DNA of 64,000 nucleotides, from NCBI RefSeq assembly GCF_003318235.1, contig NZ_QOCG01000030.1:310001-374000 (forward strand), read 5' to 3'. The translations under genes were made by a program, and so were the position numbers. The notes beneath the pieces are model-generated. The model saw only the letters and a list, made by a program, of their open reading frames with translations. It was not told the DNA's origin and ran no database searches. This document shows, in pieces, positions 8,459-18,140 of the stretch. Within the stretch, counting starts at the first letter, position 1, and each line of letters begins with the position of its first letter. The DNA comes from Loktanella sp. D2R18 (GTDB taxonomy: Bacteria > Pseudomonadota > Alphaproteobacteria > Rhodobacterales > Rhodobacteraceae).

Positions 8459-9997
8459 ATGACCGACATTGCCCCAGCGATTGAACTCAAAGGCATTTCC
8501 AAGGCCTTTGGCCCCGTGCAAGCCAACAAAGACATCTCTATCCGGGTGATGCCGGGGACGATCCACGGGATCATTGGGGAAAATGGCGCGGGCAAATCGA
8601 CACTCATGTCGATCCTCTATGGGTTCTACAAAGCCGACGCTGGTGAAGTCTTCATCGCGGGCGACAAGAAAAATATTACCGATAGTCAGGCGGCGATTGC
8701 TGCGGGCATCGGGATGGTGTTCCAGCACTTTAAACTGGTTGAAAATTTCACGGTGCTTGAAAACATCGTTCTCGGCGCCGAAGATTCAGGGTTGCTGAAG
8801 CCGTCCTTGGCGCGCGCACGCCGCGAGTTGAAAAGCCTTGCGGACGAATATGAACTCAACGTCGACCCTGACGCCGTGATCCAAGACGTGGGCGTCGGCA
8901 CGCAGCAACGTGTTGAAATCCTTAAGGCGCTGTACCGCAAGGCCGATATCCTGATTTTGGACGAACCGACCGGCGTGTTGACCCCAGCCGAGGCCGACCA
9001 CCTGTTCCGAATCCTCGAAAACCTGCGCCGCGAAGGTAAAACCATCATTCTGATCACGCATAAACTGCGCGAAATCATGGACATCACCGATACAGTCAGC
9101 GTGATGCGCCGCGGCGAAATGACTGCCACCGTCAAAACATCGGAAACCAACCCCCCGCATTTGGCGGAACTGATGGTCGGACGTAAGGTTTTGCTACGCG
9201 TGGACAAAGCTCCGGCGCAAATCGGGCGCAAAATTCTTGAGGTCAAAGACCTGAACGTGACCGACGACAAGGGTGTGCACCGCCTGAAAGGTGTTAGTTT
9301 TGATGTACATGCTGGCGAAATCCTAGGGGTCGCGGGCGTTGCGGGCAATGGGCAATCTGAATTGCTGGAAGTACTTGGCGGTTATGAAAACGCCACTGGC
9401 AGCATCATGATGAACGGCGAGACAATTGACCTGACAGGCGCAAAATCCGACGGCCAAAGCCGCCGCGCACGCGGCATCGCCCATGTGCCCGAAGATCGGC
9501 AACGTGAAGGGCTGATCATGGATTTTCACGCCTGGGAAAACACCGGGTTTGGCTACCACCACGACGCCGCCTATCAAAAGAACGCGCTGTTCATGGATAA
9601 TGCAGCGCTTAAGCGCGACACCGAAGAAAAAATGGCGCGTTTTGACGTGCGCCCGCCTGACCCAACCCTAGCCGCCAAAAGCTTTTCGGGCGGGAACCAG
9701 CAGAAAATCGTGCTTGCCCGTGAGATTGAGCGCAACCCAGACTTGCTGCTGATTGGCCAACCCACACGCGGTGTCGACATCGGCGCGATTGAGTTCATTC
9801 ACCAACAAATTGTTGCACTTCGGGATCAGGGTAAGGCAATTTTGCTTGTTTCTGTCGAGTTAGAAGAGATTTTGTCGCTCTCTGACCGGATCGCTGTTAT
9901 GTTTGACGGAAAAATAATGGGCGAGCGGATGCCTCAAAATACAGACGAAAAAGAACTCGGCCTTCTGATGGCCGGGATGACAGGGAGCGATTCCTAA
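8459..9997 (+). CDS. Nucleoside ABC transporter ATP-binding protein, two ABC domains
   Basis: A 512-residue fusion of two ABC ATPase domains, the layout of the sugar/nucleoside (CUT2-like, YufO/NupA) importers. Domain 1 has Walker A GENGAGKS and Walker B ILILDEPTGVLTP. Its signature is degenerate (VGVGTQQRVEILKAL). Domain 2 has GVAGNGQSE as a degenerate Walker A and SFSGGNQQKIVLAREI as signature. Its Walker B reads LLLIGQPTRGVD with Gln for Glu. The asymmetry is usual for this family. It works with the two permeases that follow, and its stop shares a base with the start of the first permease. Confidence 0.95.
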   Translation: MTDIAPAIELKGISKAFGPVQANKDISIRVMPGTIHGIIGENGAGKSTLMSILYGFYKADAGEVFIAGDKKNITDSQAAIAAGIGMVFQHFKLVENFTVLENIVLGAEDSGLLKPSLARARRELKSLADEYELNVDPDAVIQDVGVGTQQRVEILKALYRKADILILDEPTGVLTPAEADHLFRILENLRREGKTIILITHKLREIMDITDTVSVMRRGEMTATVKTSETNPPHLAELMVGRKVLLRVDKAPAQIGRKILEVKDLNVTDDKGVHRLKGVSFDVHAGEILGVAGVAGNGQSELLEVLGGYENATGSIMMNGETIDLTGAKSDGQSRRARGIAHVPEDRQREGLIMDFHAWENTGFGYHHDAAYQKNALFMDNAALKRDTEEKMARFDVRPPDPTLAAKSFSGGNQQKIVLAREIERNPDLLLIGQPTRGVDIGAIEFIHQQIVALRDQGKAILLVSVELEEILSLSDRIAVMFDGKIMGERMPQNTDEKELGLLMAGMTGSDS

Positions 9998-11082
9998 TGG
10001 ACGCGATGCCAAAATGGGCGGACGTGATCCTGATTCCTGTGATCTCGATCCTGCTTGCCGCCATTCTGTCTGCACTGGTTATTCTTGCGATCGGTGAAAA
10101 CCCTTGGGCTGCGCTGAAACTGATGGTGGACGGCGCACTTGGATCAACCTACGGCTGGGGCTACACGATTTACTACGCCACAAACTTTATCTTTACCGGG
10201 CTGGCAGTCGCACTAGCTTCGCAGGCCAAACTGTTCAACATCGGTGGTGAAGGTCAGGCGCTTTTGGGTGGTCTGGGCGTTGCGATCGTCTGTCTTTACG
10301 TCCCGTGGCCCCATTGGACGTTAGCCCTTCTTGGGGCTGCGGCAGCGGCAGCGCTATTTGGTGCGGCATGGGCCGCAATCCCTGCGTTCTTGCAGGCCAA
10401 GCGTGGCAGCCACATCGTGATTACGACAATCATGTTCAATTTCATCGCGGCGGCGCTGCTGAACTACTTCCTGATCGGCGCGTTGAAGGCACCGGGCATG
10501 GAACCTGCCACTGCGAAGTTTCCAGAACCGACGCATTTGCCTTCGTTCCAAGACATGTTTAACTTTGGCGACACCACATTTTTTCGTGGCGCACCTGCAA
10601 ATGTGACATTCTTTGTGGCCATCGCAGCATGTGTGTTTGTATGGGCTTTGGTCTGGCGCACGCGCTTGGGTTACGAAATTCGGTCATTTGGGGAATCTGA
10701 ATCTGCCGCGAAATACGCAGGCATTAACCCCACAAAAATTATTATGGTCACCATGTTAATCTCTGGCGCGCTTGCCGGGATGATGGCCATCAACAACGTA
10801 CAGGGCGAGGCCGAACGGCTGGTCCTGAACGCAGCAGAGGGCGCTGGCTTTATTGGCATCGCCGTCGCGCTCATGGGTCGCAACCATCCTTTCGGGGTAT
10901 TGTTGGCGGCCCTTCTTTTCGGCTTTCTATATCAAGGCGGCGCAGAACTCGCCCTATGGACGTCGATCCCCCGTGAGTTGATCATTGTAATACAGGCATT
11001 GGTGATCCTCTTTACGGGTGCACTAGATAATATGGTGCGCATGCCGCTCGCGCGGTTATTTCTATCATTGAGGAGAGCATAA
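9997..11082 (+). CDS. Nucleoside ABC transporter permease 1
   Basis: A 361-residue BPD_transp_2 family permease with about ten hydrophobic segments. The NIGGEGQALLGG and GESESAAKYAGINP blocks are the family landmarks, and the latter is probably the ATPase-coupling loop. It begins immediately at the end of the ATPase gene, and a small unknown gene follows one base after its stop. It corresponds to YufP/NupB of known nucleoside importers. Confidence 0.93.
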   Translation: MDAMPKWADVILIPVISILLAAILSALVILAIGENPWAALKLMVDGALGSTYGWGYTIYYATNFIFTGLAVALASQAKLFNIGGEGQALLGGLGVAIVCLYVPWPHWTLALLGAAAAAALFGAAWAAIPAFLQAKRGSHIVITTIMFNFIAAALLNYFLIGALKAPGMEPATAKFPEPTHLPSFQDMFNFGDTTFFRGAPANVTFFVAIAACVFVWALVWRTRLGYEIRSFGESESAAKYAGINPTKIIMVTMLISGALAGMMAINNVQGEAERLVLNAAEGAGFIGIAVALMGRNHPFGVLLAALLFGFLYQGGAELALWTSIPRELIIVIQALVILFTGALDNMVRMPLARLFLSLRRA

Positions 11083-11083
11083 A

Positions 11084-11506
11084 ATGATGGCAGGACCCTT
11101 TAAAATAGGTGTCGATGACGATACCGGCGCTGATCTGGGCTTTGTGCTCAGTTGTTTGGCGTTAGGTATGATCACGATGGAGGAGCTGCACATGTGGATC
11201 CATCACGTGATTGCACAAACACCCGGTGGCGACGTGCCACCACATTTGGTGGCACTGCTTGCGCTACAAAAACCCGCAAGCGTCTTCCGCCCGAACGAGG
11301 CTGTGATGCGCCGCATCCCGCATGACCCGTTCATCAACGACGACCGCTTTGACGCGATGCTGGGGCTGCAATTCTTTTTGCGCCGCGACAAAACCCAAGC
11401 CGTCGATATTTCGCAGGCAGAGGCCGAAGACGCTCTTCGCCGGAACCCAGAAGTCGCGGATCGCTTCTTTTCGCTCTTCCCCTTCTTGATGGAGAAAGTT
11501 GCCTAA
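11084..11506 (+). CDS. Conserved-looking small protein between two permease genes, function unknown
   Basis: A 140-residue soluble protein without signal peptide or membrane segment. I do not recognise a domain. It starts one base after permease 1 and ends exactly at the ATG of permease 2, with GAGGAG upstream, so it is translated as part of the importer operon. It is acidic to neutral, with an ALLALQKPASVF stretch and a repeated pattern of Asp/Arg-rich turns. A second ATG at 11087 is an alternative start. Its place suggests a cytoplasmic accessory or regulator of the transporter, which is inference only. Confidence 0.8.
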   Translation: MMAGPFKIGVDDDTGADLGFVLSCLALGMITMEELHMWIHHVIAQTPGGDVPPHLVALLALQKPASVFRPNEAVMRRIPHDPFINDDRFDAMLGLQFFLRRDKTQAVDISQAEAEDALRRNPEVADRFFSLFPFLMEKVA

Positions 11507-12472
11507 ATGGACTTTGCGACCCTTTTGCAGATGCTAGACGCAACCCTGCGTCTAGCGACCCCGCTTTTACTGGCTTGTTTAGCCGGTCTATATTCCGAGC
11601 GGGCCGGAATTTTTGATATCGGGCTAGAGGGTAAGATGCTCGCCGCCGCGTTCATGTCGGCGGCAGTTGCATATGTCACGGGTAACGTTTGGCTGGGGCT
11701 TTTGGCGGGTATTGGTGCATCGATGGTGCTGTCACTTATCCACGGGCTGGCCTCGATCACGTTCCGGGGCAACCAATTGATTTCTGGGGTTGCGATCAAC
11801 TTTTTGGCGGCTGGCCTTTCTGTCGTGGTCGCGCAAAGCTGGTTTCGCCAAGGCGGACGCACGCCCCAACTATCGGGTGACGCACGGTTTGAACCGATTA
11901 CGCTACCCTTTGCTGAGCAACTGCAAGACGTGCAAGTTCTTGGTGCAATCTATTATGAATTAATTTCGGGTCATACGATCCTTGTTTATGTCGCGCTATT
12001 GTTGGTCCCGATTACGTGGTGGGTTTTGTACCGCACGCGCTTTGGCTTGCGTTTGCGCGCAGTTGGCGAAAACCCTGCCGCGGTTGATACCGCTGGTGTA
12101 TCTGTGGTTGGCCTACGGTTCGCGGCGGTTGCGATTTGCGGTGTACTGTGCGGGATTGCCGGTGCTTATCTGGCCACCGCCCTACAGGCCGGCTTCACCA
12201 AAGACATGAGCGCGGGACGCGGATATATCGCCCTTGCTGCGTTGATTTTCGCCAAATGGCGTCCATGGTATGCGCTTTATTCCTGCCTGCTGTTTGGCTT
12301 CTTGCAAGCAATGGCCCTACGGTCCGACGTTGTCGAAGGCGTGATCGGCTTCGCACTGAATGCGCAACTGTTGGATGTGTTGCCATTCATCCTCGTCGTT
12401 GTGCTGACAGGTTTCGTTGGCAAGGCCACAGGCCCAAAAGCAGGGGGGCAAGCCTATGTCAAAGAACGCTAA
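11507..12472 (+). CDS. Nucleoside ABC transporter permease 2
   Basis: A 321-residue BPD_transp_2 permease, partner of permease 1 (YufQ/NupC type). Landmarks are ERAGIFDIGLEGKMLAAAF near the N-terminus and RAVGENPAAVDTAGVSVVGLRF in the coupling-loop region. It has about eight to ten membrane segments. The 3' end overlaps the start of the phosphorylase gene by 17 bp. Confidence 0.93.
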   Translation: MDFATLLQMLDATLRLATPLLLACLAGLYSERAGIFDIGLEGKMLAAAFMSAAVAYVTGNVWLGLLAGIGASMVLSLIHGLASITFRGNQLISGVAINFLAAGLSVVVAQSWFRQGGRTPQLSGDARFEPITLPFAEQLQDVQVLGAIYYELISGHTILVYVALLLVPITWWVLYRTRFGLRLRAVGENPAAVDTAGVSVVGLRFAAVAICGVLCGIAGAYLATALQAGFTKDMSAGRGYIALAALIFAKWRPWYALYSCLLFGFLQAMALRSDVVEGVIGFALNAQLLDVLPFILVVVLTGFVGKATGPKAGGQAYVKER

Positions 12473-13262
12473 GGCACTTGCCGCCCAAATCAAGACGATT
12501 GCAGGCGATGCGCCTGTGCAAATCGGGATGATACTCGGCTCTGGCCTTGGTCATATTGCCGATGCGGTTGATGGCGTGGCAATCCCCTATGGCGATCTGC
12601 CGGGGTTTCCGCATGCGGGCGTATCTGGGCACAACCCTAACCTTGTGATCGGTGATTTTGAAGGCGTGCGCGTGGCGGTGTTTGGCGGGCGCGCGCATTA
12701 CTATGAAAACGGCACGGCAGATGCGATGCGACTGCCGCTTGAGGTGCTGCGCGAACTGGGGGCGGACCGGATGATCGCAACCAATGCGGCGGGATCTATG
12801 CTACCCGATATGCCGACCGGATCAATCATGTGCCTGTCTGACCATATCAATTTTTCAGGACTGAACCCGCTGATCGGCGAACCGACAGACGCACGGTTTG
12901 TGCCAATGAATGACGCCTATGACCCTGCCATTCGTGCAGCGCTGCGTGCGGCCGCCGACGACGCCGATGTAGCCATGGCTGACGGCGTTTATGCATGGTA
13001 TTCGGGCCCGTCGTTTGAAACGCCTGCCGAAATCCGCGCGATCAAACTTCTGGGCGCTGATGCCGTTGGCATGTCAACAGTGCCCGAAGTGATCCTCGCT
13101 CGGTTCTTGGGGCTGAAAGCCGCCGCGATTTCCACCATCACCAATATGGCCGCAGGCATGAGCGACGAATCCATCAGCCACGAACACACCAAGGCAATGG
13201 CGCCGATCGGTGCCGCCAAACTTGAAAAGGTGTTGCGCGGCTACTTGCGGGGATTGGCGTGA
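12456..13262 (+). CDS. Purine-nucleoside phosphorylase (trimeric PNP family)
   Basis: A 268-residue enzyme of the PNP/MTAP trimeric family. It phosphorolyses purine nucleosides to free base and (deoxy)ribose-1-phosphate. Landmarks are GMILGSGLGHIAD (phosphate loop), FGGRAHYYENG, ATNAAGSMLPDMPTGSIM and the GPSFETPAEIRAIKLLGADAVGMSTVPE block. The ATG at 12456 follows a GGGGGG run at a workable distance and gives the expected N-terminus. A longer frame to 12417 adds only read-through from the permease. With the importer it completes an uptake-and-cleavage route for purine nucleosides. Confidence 0.92.
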   Translation: MSKNAKALAAQIKTIAGDAPVQIGMILGSGLGHIADAVDGVAIPYGDLPGFPHAGVSGHNPNLVIGDFEGVRVAVFGGRAHYYENGTADAMRLPLEVLRELGADRMIATNAAGSMLPDMPTGSIMCLSDHINFSGLNPLIGEPTDARFVPMNDAYDPAIRAALRAAADDADVAMADGVYAWYSGPSFETPAEIRAIKLLGADAVGMSTVPEVILARFLGLKAAAISTITNMAAGMSDESISHEHTKAMAPIGAAKLEKVLRGYLRGLA

Positions 13263-13390
13263 GTCCAGATCCGCATAGGCGGTATCGCCAACGCGGCAAT
13301 TCCGCACCGCAATCTCAGTATCTGCCCGCGACCGTTTGACAGCCGCGCGTGAAACCGTTTGTGTAGAGCCACAAACGCCCGGATCCGCTC

Positions 13391-14305
13391 ATGCAAGTTT
13401 ATCTTCCCATCGCCGAAATTTCGGTGAATGCCTTCCTCCTTTTGGGAATTGGCGGGATTGTTGGCATTTTGTCCGGCATGTTTGGTGTCGGCGGTGGTTT
13501 CTTGATTACGCCGCTGTTGTTTTTTATCGGCATCCCCCCGGCGGTTGCGGTTGCGACGAGCACGAACCAAGTTGTCGCCTCGTCGTTTTCTGCGCTTCTT
13601 GCGCATCTTAAGCGCAAAACCGTTGATATGAAGATGGGGACGGTGCTGCTTGTTGGTGGGCTTGCTGGCTCCGCACTTGGGGTCCTCCTATTTAATTTTT
13701 TGCGGTCACTTGGCCAAGTCGATCTGCTTGTGCAGCTTTGTTACGTGCTGTTTTTGGGTGTCATCGGCGCGCTGATGTTTGTGGAAAGCCTGAACGCTAT
13801 CCGCCGCGCCAACCGCCCCGGTGCCCGTGTCGTGCGGCGCAAGCACAACTGGGTCCACAACCTGCCGTTCAAGATGAAATTTCGGGTTTCGGGTCTCTAT
13901 ATTTCAGTTGTCCCGCCCTTGCTGGTAGGTGTCTTGGTCGGCGTCCTCGCCGCGATTATGGGCGTCGGCGGCGGGTTCATCATGGTGCCCGCGATGATCT
14001 ATTTGCTCGGTATGCCGACCAAGGTTGTGATTGGGACATCGCTGTTCCAAATCATCTTTGTCGCCGGGTTTACCACCGTGCTGCACGCCACAACCAACCA
14101 TACGGTTGATGTGGTCTTGGCGCTATTGCTGCTAATTGGCGGCGTGGTTGGTGCGCAATTTGGCACCCGTTGGGGTGTGCGGATGAAGGCGGAACAATTG
14201 CGCATTCTGTTGGCCACACTCGTCTTGGGCGTTTGTATCAAGCTGGCCATTGATTTGCTTATTCAGCCAACTGAATTGTATTCGCTAACAGCGGGGGCAC
14301 TATGA
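13391..14305 (+). CDS. TauE/SafE (TSUP) family membrane exporter
   Basis: A 304-residue polytopic protein of the TSUP family, whose members move sulfite, sulfoacetate or other organosulfur anions. The twin family motifs GMFGVGGGFLITPLL and AIMGVGGGFIMVPAM mark its two homologous halves. It overlaps the next gene by ATGA, so the pair forms an operon. The substrate cannot be read from the sequence. Confidence 0.9.
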   Translation: MQVYLPIAEISVNAFLLLGIGGIVGILSGMFGVGGGFLITPLLFFIGIPPAVAVATSTNQVVASSFSALLAHLKRKTVDMKMGTVLLVGGLAGSALGVLLFNFLRSLGQVDLLVQLCYVLFLGVIGALMFVESLNAIRRANRPGARVVRRKHNWVHNLPFKMKFRVSGLYISVVPPLLVGVLVGVLAAIMGVGGGFIMVPAMIYLLGMPTKVVIGTSLFQIIFVAGFTTVLHATTNHTVDVVLALLLLIGGVVGAQFGTRWGVRMKAEQLRILLATLVLGVCIKLAIDLLIQPTELYSLTAGAL

Positions 14306-15054
14306 TCCGGTTGGTCATGTTTATGATTTTTCTGGCCCTTCCCGCATCAGCGGAAGAAGAAATCGTGCTTGGCCTGTCACACGATCAGGTCGCGATTACA
14401 GCCACCTTTGAAGGGTCCAATATCCTTGTGTTCGGTGCGGTTAGGCGTGAAACGCCGATCCCCGACAAAAGCGAGTTGGGCGTCATCGTCACCATCGCAG
14501 GCCCCGACATGCCTGTTGATATTTGGCGCAAAGACCGACGGGCCGGTATTTGGATCAACACCGATGAAGTTGAAGTCGACGCTGCCCCGTCATTTTATGC
14601 CGTCGCCACATCGGCGCCGATGCGCGATGTGCTGCACCATGTCGAAGACCTACAATACCGTATCACCGCACCCCGTAAAATTCGGGCCATCGGTGGGCAG
14701 GTCAGTGATAGCGTCGCCTTCATGAATGCGCTGATCCGCATTCGTACCGATGAAGGGCTCTACCAGCGGCTTGAGGGGGCAGTCGATCTTGAGCAAGATA
14801 CGTTGTTTCGCACCGCGATTACCCTGCCCGCGAACCTGACCGAAGGCATCTATGAGGCGCGGATATTCTTGACCCGCAATGGGCGGGTTATCGATGAATA
14901 TATCACCGAAATTCCGGTTCAAAAAGTAGGGCTGGAACGTTGGCTCTATAACCTCGCGCACAATCAATCGCTGATCTACGCATTGATGTCGCTTGCGATT
15001 GCGGTTGGGGCAGGATGGGGCGCATCAGCCGTCTTTGGGATGATCCGGCGCTAG
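14302..15054 (+). CDS. TIGR02186-family membrane-anchored periplasmic protein
   Basis: A 250-residue protein with a signal peptide (about 1-17, ending PASA), a large periplasmic region rich in beta-strand, and one C-terminal membrane helix (LIYALMSLAIAVGAGWGASAVFG) with a short cytoplasmic tail. I recognise it as the TIGR02186 family, found next to TauE/SafE genes in alphaproteobacteria. Function is unknown. The 4-bp overlap with the exporter suggests a partner or accessory role. Confidence 0.85.
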   Translation: MIRLVMFMIFLALPASAEEEIVLGLSHDQVAITATFEGSNILVFGAVRRETPIPDKSELGVIVTIAGPDMPVDIWRKDRRAGIWINTDEVEVDAAPSFYAVATSAPMRDVLHHVEDLQYRITAPRKIRAIGGQVSDSVAFMNALIRIRTDEGLYQRLEGAVDLEQDTLFRTAITLPANLTEGIYEARIFLTRNGRVIDEYITEIPVQKVGLERWLYNLAHNQSLIYALMSLAIAVGAGWGASAVFGMIRR

Positions 15055-15060
15055 GCGCGC

Positions 15061-16587
15061 TTAAACTTCTTCGCTTACCAACGTGAAGGGCGCGTCAGGT
15101 ACCGTCAAATCATCGACACGTAGCGTGCCTTCGGGGCGGGCCAAGCGGTTGCGCACGACCCAGCGCAATTGGTTTTCTGCGCGGGTGATCGCAACATATG
15201 CAAGCCGTTTCCACAGGGGCTGCCCCGCCTCGACCCGGCCCATGCGGCTGGCAATTTCGATGTCGGGCGCAAAGACCTGCACCGTATCCCATTGCGACCC
15301 TTGCGCCTTATGGATCGTTACCGCGGCACCATGTAAGAACGTCGCCCCCATCCGCGCGGCAAAGGGGATGAACGGTTCCTCGTCACCCTCTTGTTCAATC
15401 TTCACGATGCTGGCCGCACTGACTTGCGGGTCTTCGGCACCCATCACATGCAGGCGAGAAAATCCGGGTTTCCGGCCTGGCCCTAGGTAGATGACTTGCG
15501 CGCCCTTGATCAGCCCGCGCGCCTCTAGATCAAGGCGCTTTTTGCGGTGCTTGAGCGGCAGTTCAATCCCGTCACAAATCAACGGCTCACCCGCGAGCAA
15601 TTCATCACCCGGCGCACCAAAGGCCGCGCGAAAGGCGTGGATCAACCGGATACGCGTCGCGTTGCGCCAAACCAAACAGGGCGAACGGGCCATCAGATCC
15701 GCTTCGACGCGTTGGGCCATTACTACCCGTTCATCAGTCTTTGCGGCCTCTGCAACCATCCGCTCGAACGCATAAAAATCCACCATCGGATCGGCCAGCG
15801 CATGGGCCAAATCAAGGATCGGGTTACCTGCATCTTGGCGGTGAATACGGTTCAAGACCTGTACCCGTTTGGCCGGCAGGGTTTCAAACACCATCCCGCC
15901 AGACGATTTCACCGGGGGGAGCTGCGCTGGATCACCAAACAGAATGAGCGTCGGAAAAATTTCTTGCAGGTCTTCGAACTGTTTCTCATCCAACATAGAG
16001 CTTTCATCGACGAATCCTATGTCCAACGGGTCTTCGCGGCGCTTCCATCCGGTGATAAAATCACTGCCACGCAATCCCGCAGCCGCCAGTGCTGCCGGGA
16101 CAGAGCTATTGACCTGATAGGACGCATAGGCGCGGTCCAGCGCAACATCTGTCAGCCCTTCAATCTCGGGGCGGTCCCCCTGCCCGGCTAGCCATTCGGC
16201 GATTTTTTCGTATTCCGGGTCGTACATTGGCGTATAAAGAATGCGGTGAATTGTGGTCGCCGGAACGCCCCGGTTGCGCAACACGCTGGCGGCTTTGTTT
16301 GTCGGGGCCAAGATCGCCAAGGTGCGCCTATCTTTGCGCTTGCGACCTTCCCAATCACCCGACACCACATCAACGCCGGCCTCTTCAAGCGCCTTGTATA
16401 GCCGGGCCAATAACATGGTTTTGCCAGACCCAGCCTTACCGATAACCGCCATGACAGACGATTTTTCTGATCCGGGCGGCGTCAGCAGACTGTCGTCCAA
16501 ATCCACACCCGATTGGCGTAGCGCGGCCGCGACGTTATCCCATGCCTCGGCCTGATCGTCAGAGAATGTAATGGCAGGTGCGTTCAT
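15061..16587 (-). CDS. ATP-dependent RecD-like DNA helicase (superfamily 1B)
   Basis: A 508-residue SF1 helicase. Motif I is GKAGSGKT (50-57), motif Ia includes LAPTNKAASVLR, motif II is FVDESSMLDEKQF and motif III is FGDPAQLPPV. The C-terminal HKAQGSQWDTV and LAYVAITRAENQL are motifs V and VI. It resembles stand-alone RecD-like/Dda-type helicases rather than the RecD subunit of RecBCD, and no recB or recC is nearby. It stands alone between a plus-strand operon and the quorum-sensing module. Confidence 0.9.
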   Translation of the reverse strand: MNAPAITFSDDQAEAWDNVAAALRQSGVDLDDSLLTPPGSEKSSVMAVIGKAGSGKTMLLARLYKALEEAGVDVVSGDWEGRKRKDRRTLAILAPTNKAASVLRNRGVPATTIHRILYTPMYDPEYEKIAEWLAGQGDRPEIEGLTDVALDRAYASYQVNSSVPAALAAAGLRGSDFITGWKRREDPLDIGFVDESSMLDEKQFEDLQEIFPTLILFGDPAQLPPVKSSGGMVFETLPAKRVQVLNRIHRQDAGNPILDLAHALADPMVDFYAFERMVAEAAKTDERVVMAQRVEADLMARSPCLVWRNATRIRLIHAFRAAFGAPGDELLAGEPLICDGIELPLKHRKKRLDLEARGLIKGAQVIYLGPGRKPGFSRLHVMGAEDPQVSAASIVKIEQEGDEEPFIPFAARMGATFLHGAAVTIHKAQGSQWDTVQVFAPDIEIASRMGRVEAGQPLWKRLAYVAITRAENQLRWVVRNRLARPEGTLRVDDLTVPDAPFTLVSEEV

Positions 16588-16627
16588 GCCGCGACACTAC
16601 CTGCGCTATCGCGGGCGTGCCAGCGGA

Positions 16628-17263
16628 TTACGCCACCTTTTGCATCGCCTGAATAGATTGACCAAACGATAGATCAAACCAGGCTTCGGATTGGTCCGAC
16701 GTGACCTGCGCACGGCGCAAAACGCGCGCACGATCTTCGGGGCGGAACGGCCAAAGACCAACACTGATCTTATCGCGGCCTGTTCCAGCGCTGCCCAATA
16801 CCTCTGGCGAGGCGCCAATCATGCTGTAAATGCGTACCATACGCGGATCGAAGACACCGAGAAGATGTGTTAACGAAAACGCGCGCATCAATTCGCCGCC
16901 CGCAAGCATCATTGCCGCTGCAACACGGGGGGTGGCCTGTTGACCAAGAACAAAGCGCGTGCACTCCCAGATATAGGGGCTTTCGATCCGTTCACCGTTC
17001 AATAGATTCGAAAAATGATCATTGACCATCGTGCGTTCGCTTGTCGGCAAGAACCGCATCGAACCGCCATGGGTGCCATCCGCGTTTTCCCAGATGACAT
17101 AGAGCGGGTTCATCGCATCATATTCGTCGTGTTCTTCGCCGTTTTCATCGACGGTCACCGCCCAGTGTAGACGCTCCGCAAATTGTACGGCCCGATCACG
17201 GTACATTGTGTGCTTTAAAACTGGTCGGCGGGCCAAGTCATTCCCGTAGATATAGCGCAACAT
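16628..17263 (-). CDS. Acyl-homoserine-lactone synthase (LuxI family)
   Basis: A 211-residue autoinducer synthase. The conserved catalytic-core residues are present: Arg24, Phe28 and Trp34 in DRAVQFAERLHW, Asp46 and Asp49, Arg70 in GGSMRFLPT, and Glu100/Arg103 in WECTRF. It uses S-adenosylmethionine and an acyl donor to make an N-acyl-homoserine lactone. The acyl length cannot be told. GAAGGGGA lies just upstream of the ATG. It is downstream of luxR on the same strand, after a 118-bp gap that may hold its own promoter. Confidence 0.95.
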   Translation of the reverse strand: MLRYIYGNDLARRPVLKHTMYRDRAVQFAERLHWAVTVDENGEEHDEYDAMNPLYVIWENADGTHGGSMRFLPTSERTMVNDHFSNLLNGERIESPYIWECTRFVLGQQATPRVAAAMMLAGGELMRAFSLTHLLGVFDPRMVRIYSMIGASPEVLGSAGTGRDKISVGLWPFRPEDRARVLRRAQVTSDQSEAWFDLSFGQSIQAMQKVA

Positions 17264-17381
17264 AGAAAATTCCCCTTCAGCATGATTGGATAGCTCAAGG
17301 GTAAGGGCGCGTGCGCGGGCACTTCGTTAACCGCGCGTACAAGGCATTAATAAATTTTTAACAAATTGCTGCACCACAGCA

Positions 17382-18140
17382 CTATTCATCTTCGCGACCG
17401 GGCCAGCCACCGCTGGCCTCACGGGCGGCACCACCGACAACAATCAGCCCTTCACCAACCGCGCGTGCGACTGCATGGGTGGTGTTGAGCGCACCAAGCT
17501 TAAACCGCGCGCTTTCAATATAGGCGCGCAATGTATGCTCAGAAATATTTAACAATTCAGCAACTTGCGCACGCCCATGCCCCATTCCAAGAAATGTCAG
17601 CGCCTCAACTTCGCGCGGGGACAGCTGGCGTATCGGTTCTGGCCGTCGCTGCGCGGCAAGCGATAGCACCTTTCTATTCAAGAAGTGTGCGATCAATATC
17701 CATTCGCGTTGATTCGCTTGAATAAAATCATCCCAACTTGCGTCATCGGTTGTGTGCGATGTGGTCAACAAAGCAAGCTGCCCATTGGGGCCGCGGATTG
17801 GGAATGAAAAACCTTGATTGCCAACACCATACCCAATCGCATCTTTTCGGAACGCTTTTGCCGCACGCGATGACCAATCTAATTGGCGCCAGTCAACAGG
17901 GTGAAATCTTTGGAAGCATCCGATGATAACAGGGTCGATACGGATATAATCGTTTTCGACATAATGTTTGACCCAAACGGGATCATAGGTGCCAAACCCG
18001 TATTGCTCACCATCTGCACTTAGCCAATGATAGACCACGTGATCCACCGCGAACATATCGCGTAGCTGCACGGTCAAATCTTGGATTTGCTCAAGCGCTT
18101 CCGCTTGTTCCAACGTTTGCAGAAAGCTGTTCAGTTCCAG
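17382..18140 (-). CDS. LuxR-family autoinducer-binding transcriptional regulator, probable CTG start
   Basis: A regulator with an N-terminal autoinducer-binding domain (YHWLSADGE, DYIRIDPVI with the conserved Asp-Pro, and a Trp-rich pocket) and a C-terminal GerE-type HTH (QLSPREVEALTFLGMGHGRAQVAELLNISEHTLRAYIESARFKL). It should bind the AHL made by the neighbouring synthase. No ATG lies near the domain start. CTG at 18140 has AAGGGGG five bases upstream and gives the family-like N-terminus x-ELNSFLQTLEQAEALEQIQ (252 residues). TTG at 18176 would add 12 basic residues and lacks a good ribosome-binding site. The 5' end lies inside the upstream 71-codon ORF. Confidence 0.9.
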   Translation of the reverse strand: MELNSFLQTLEQAEALEQIQDLTVQLRDMFAVDHVVYHWLSADGEQYGFGTYDPVWVKHYVENDYIRIDPVIIGCFQRFHPVDWRQLDWSSRAAKAFRKDAIGYGVGNQGFSFPIRGPNGQLALLTTSHTTDDASWDDFIQANQREWILIAHFLNRKVLSLAAQRRPEPIRQLSPREVEALTFLGMGHGRAQVAELLNISEHTLRAYIESARFKLGALNTTHAVARAVGEGLIVVGGAAREASGGWPGREDE

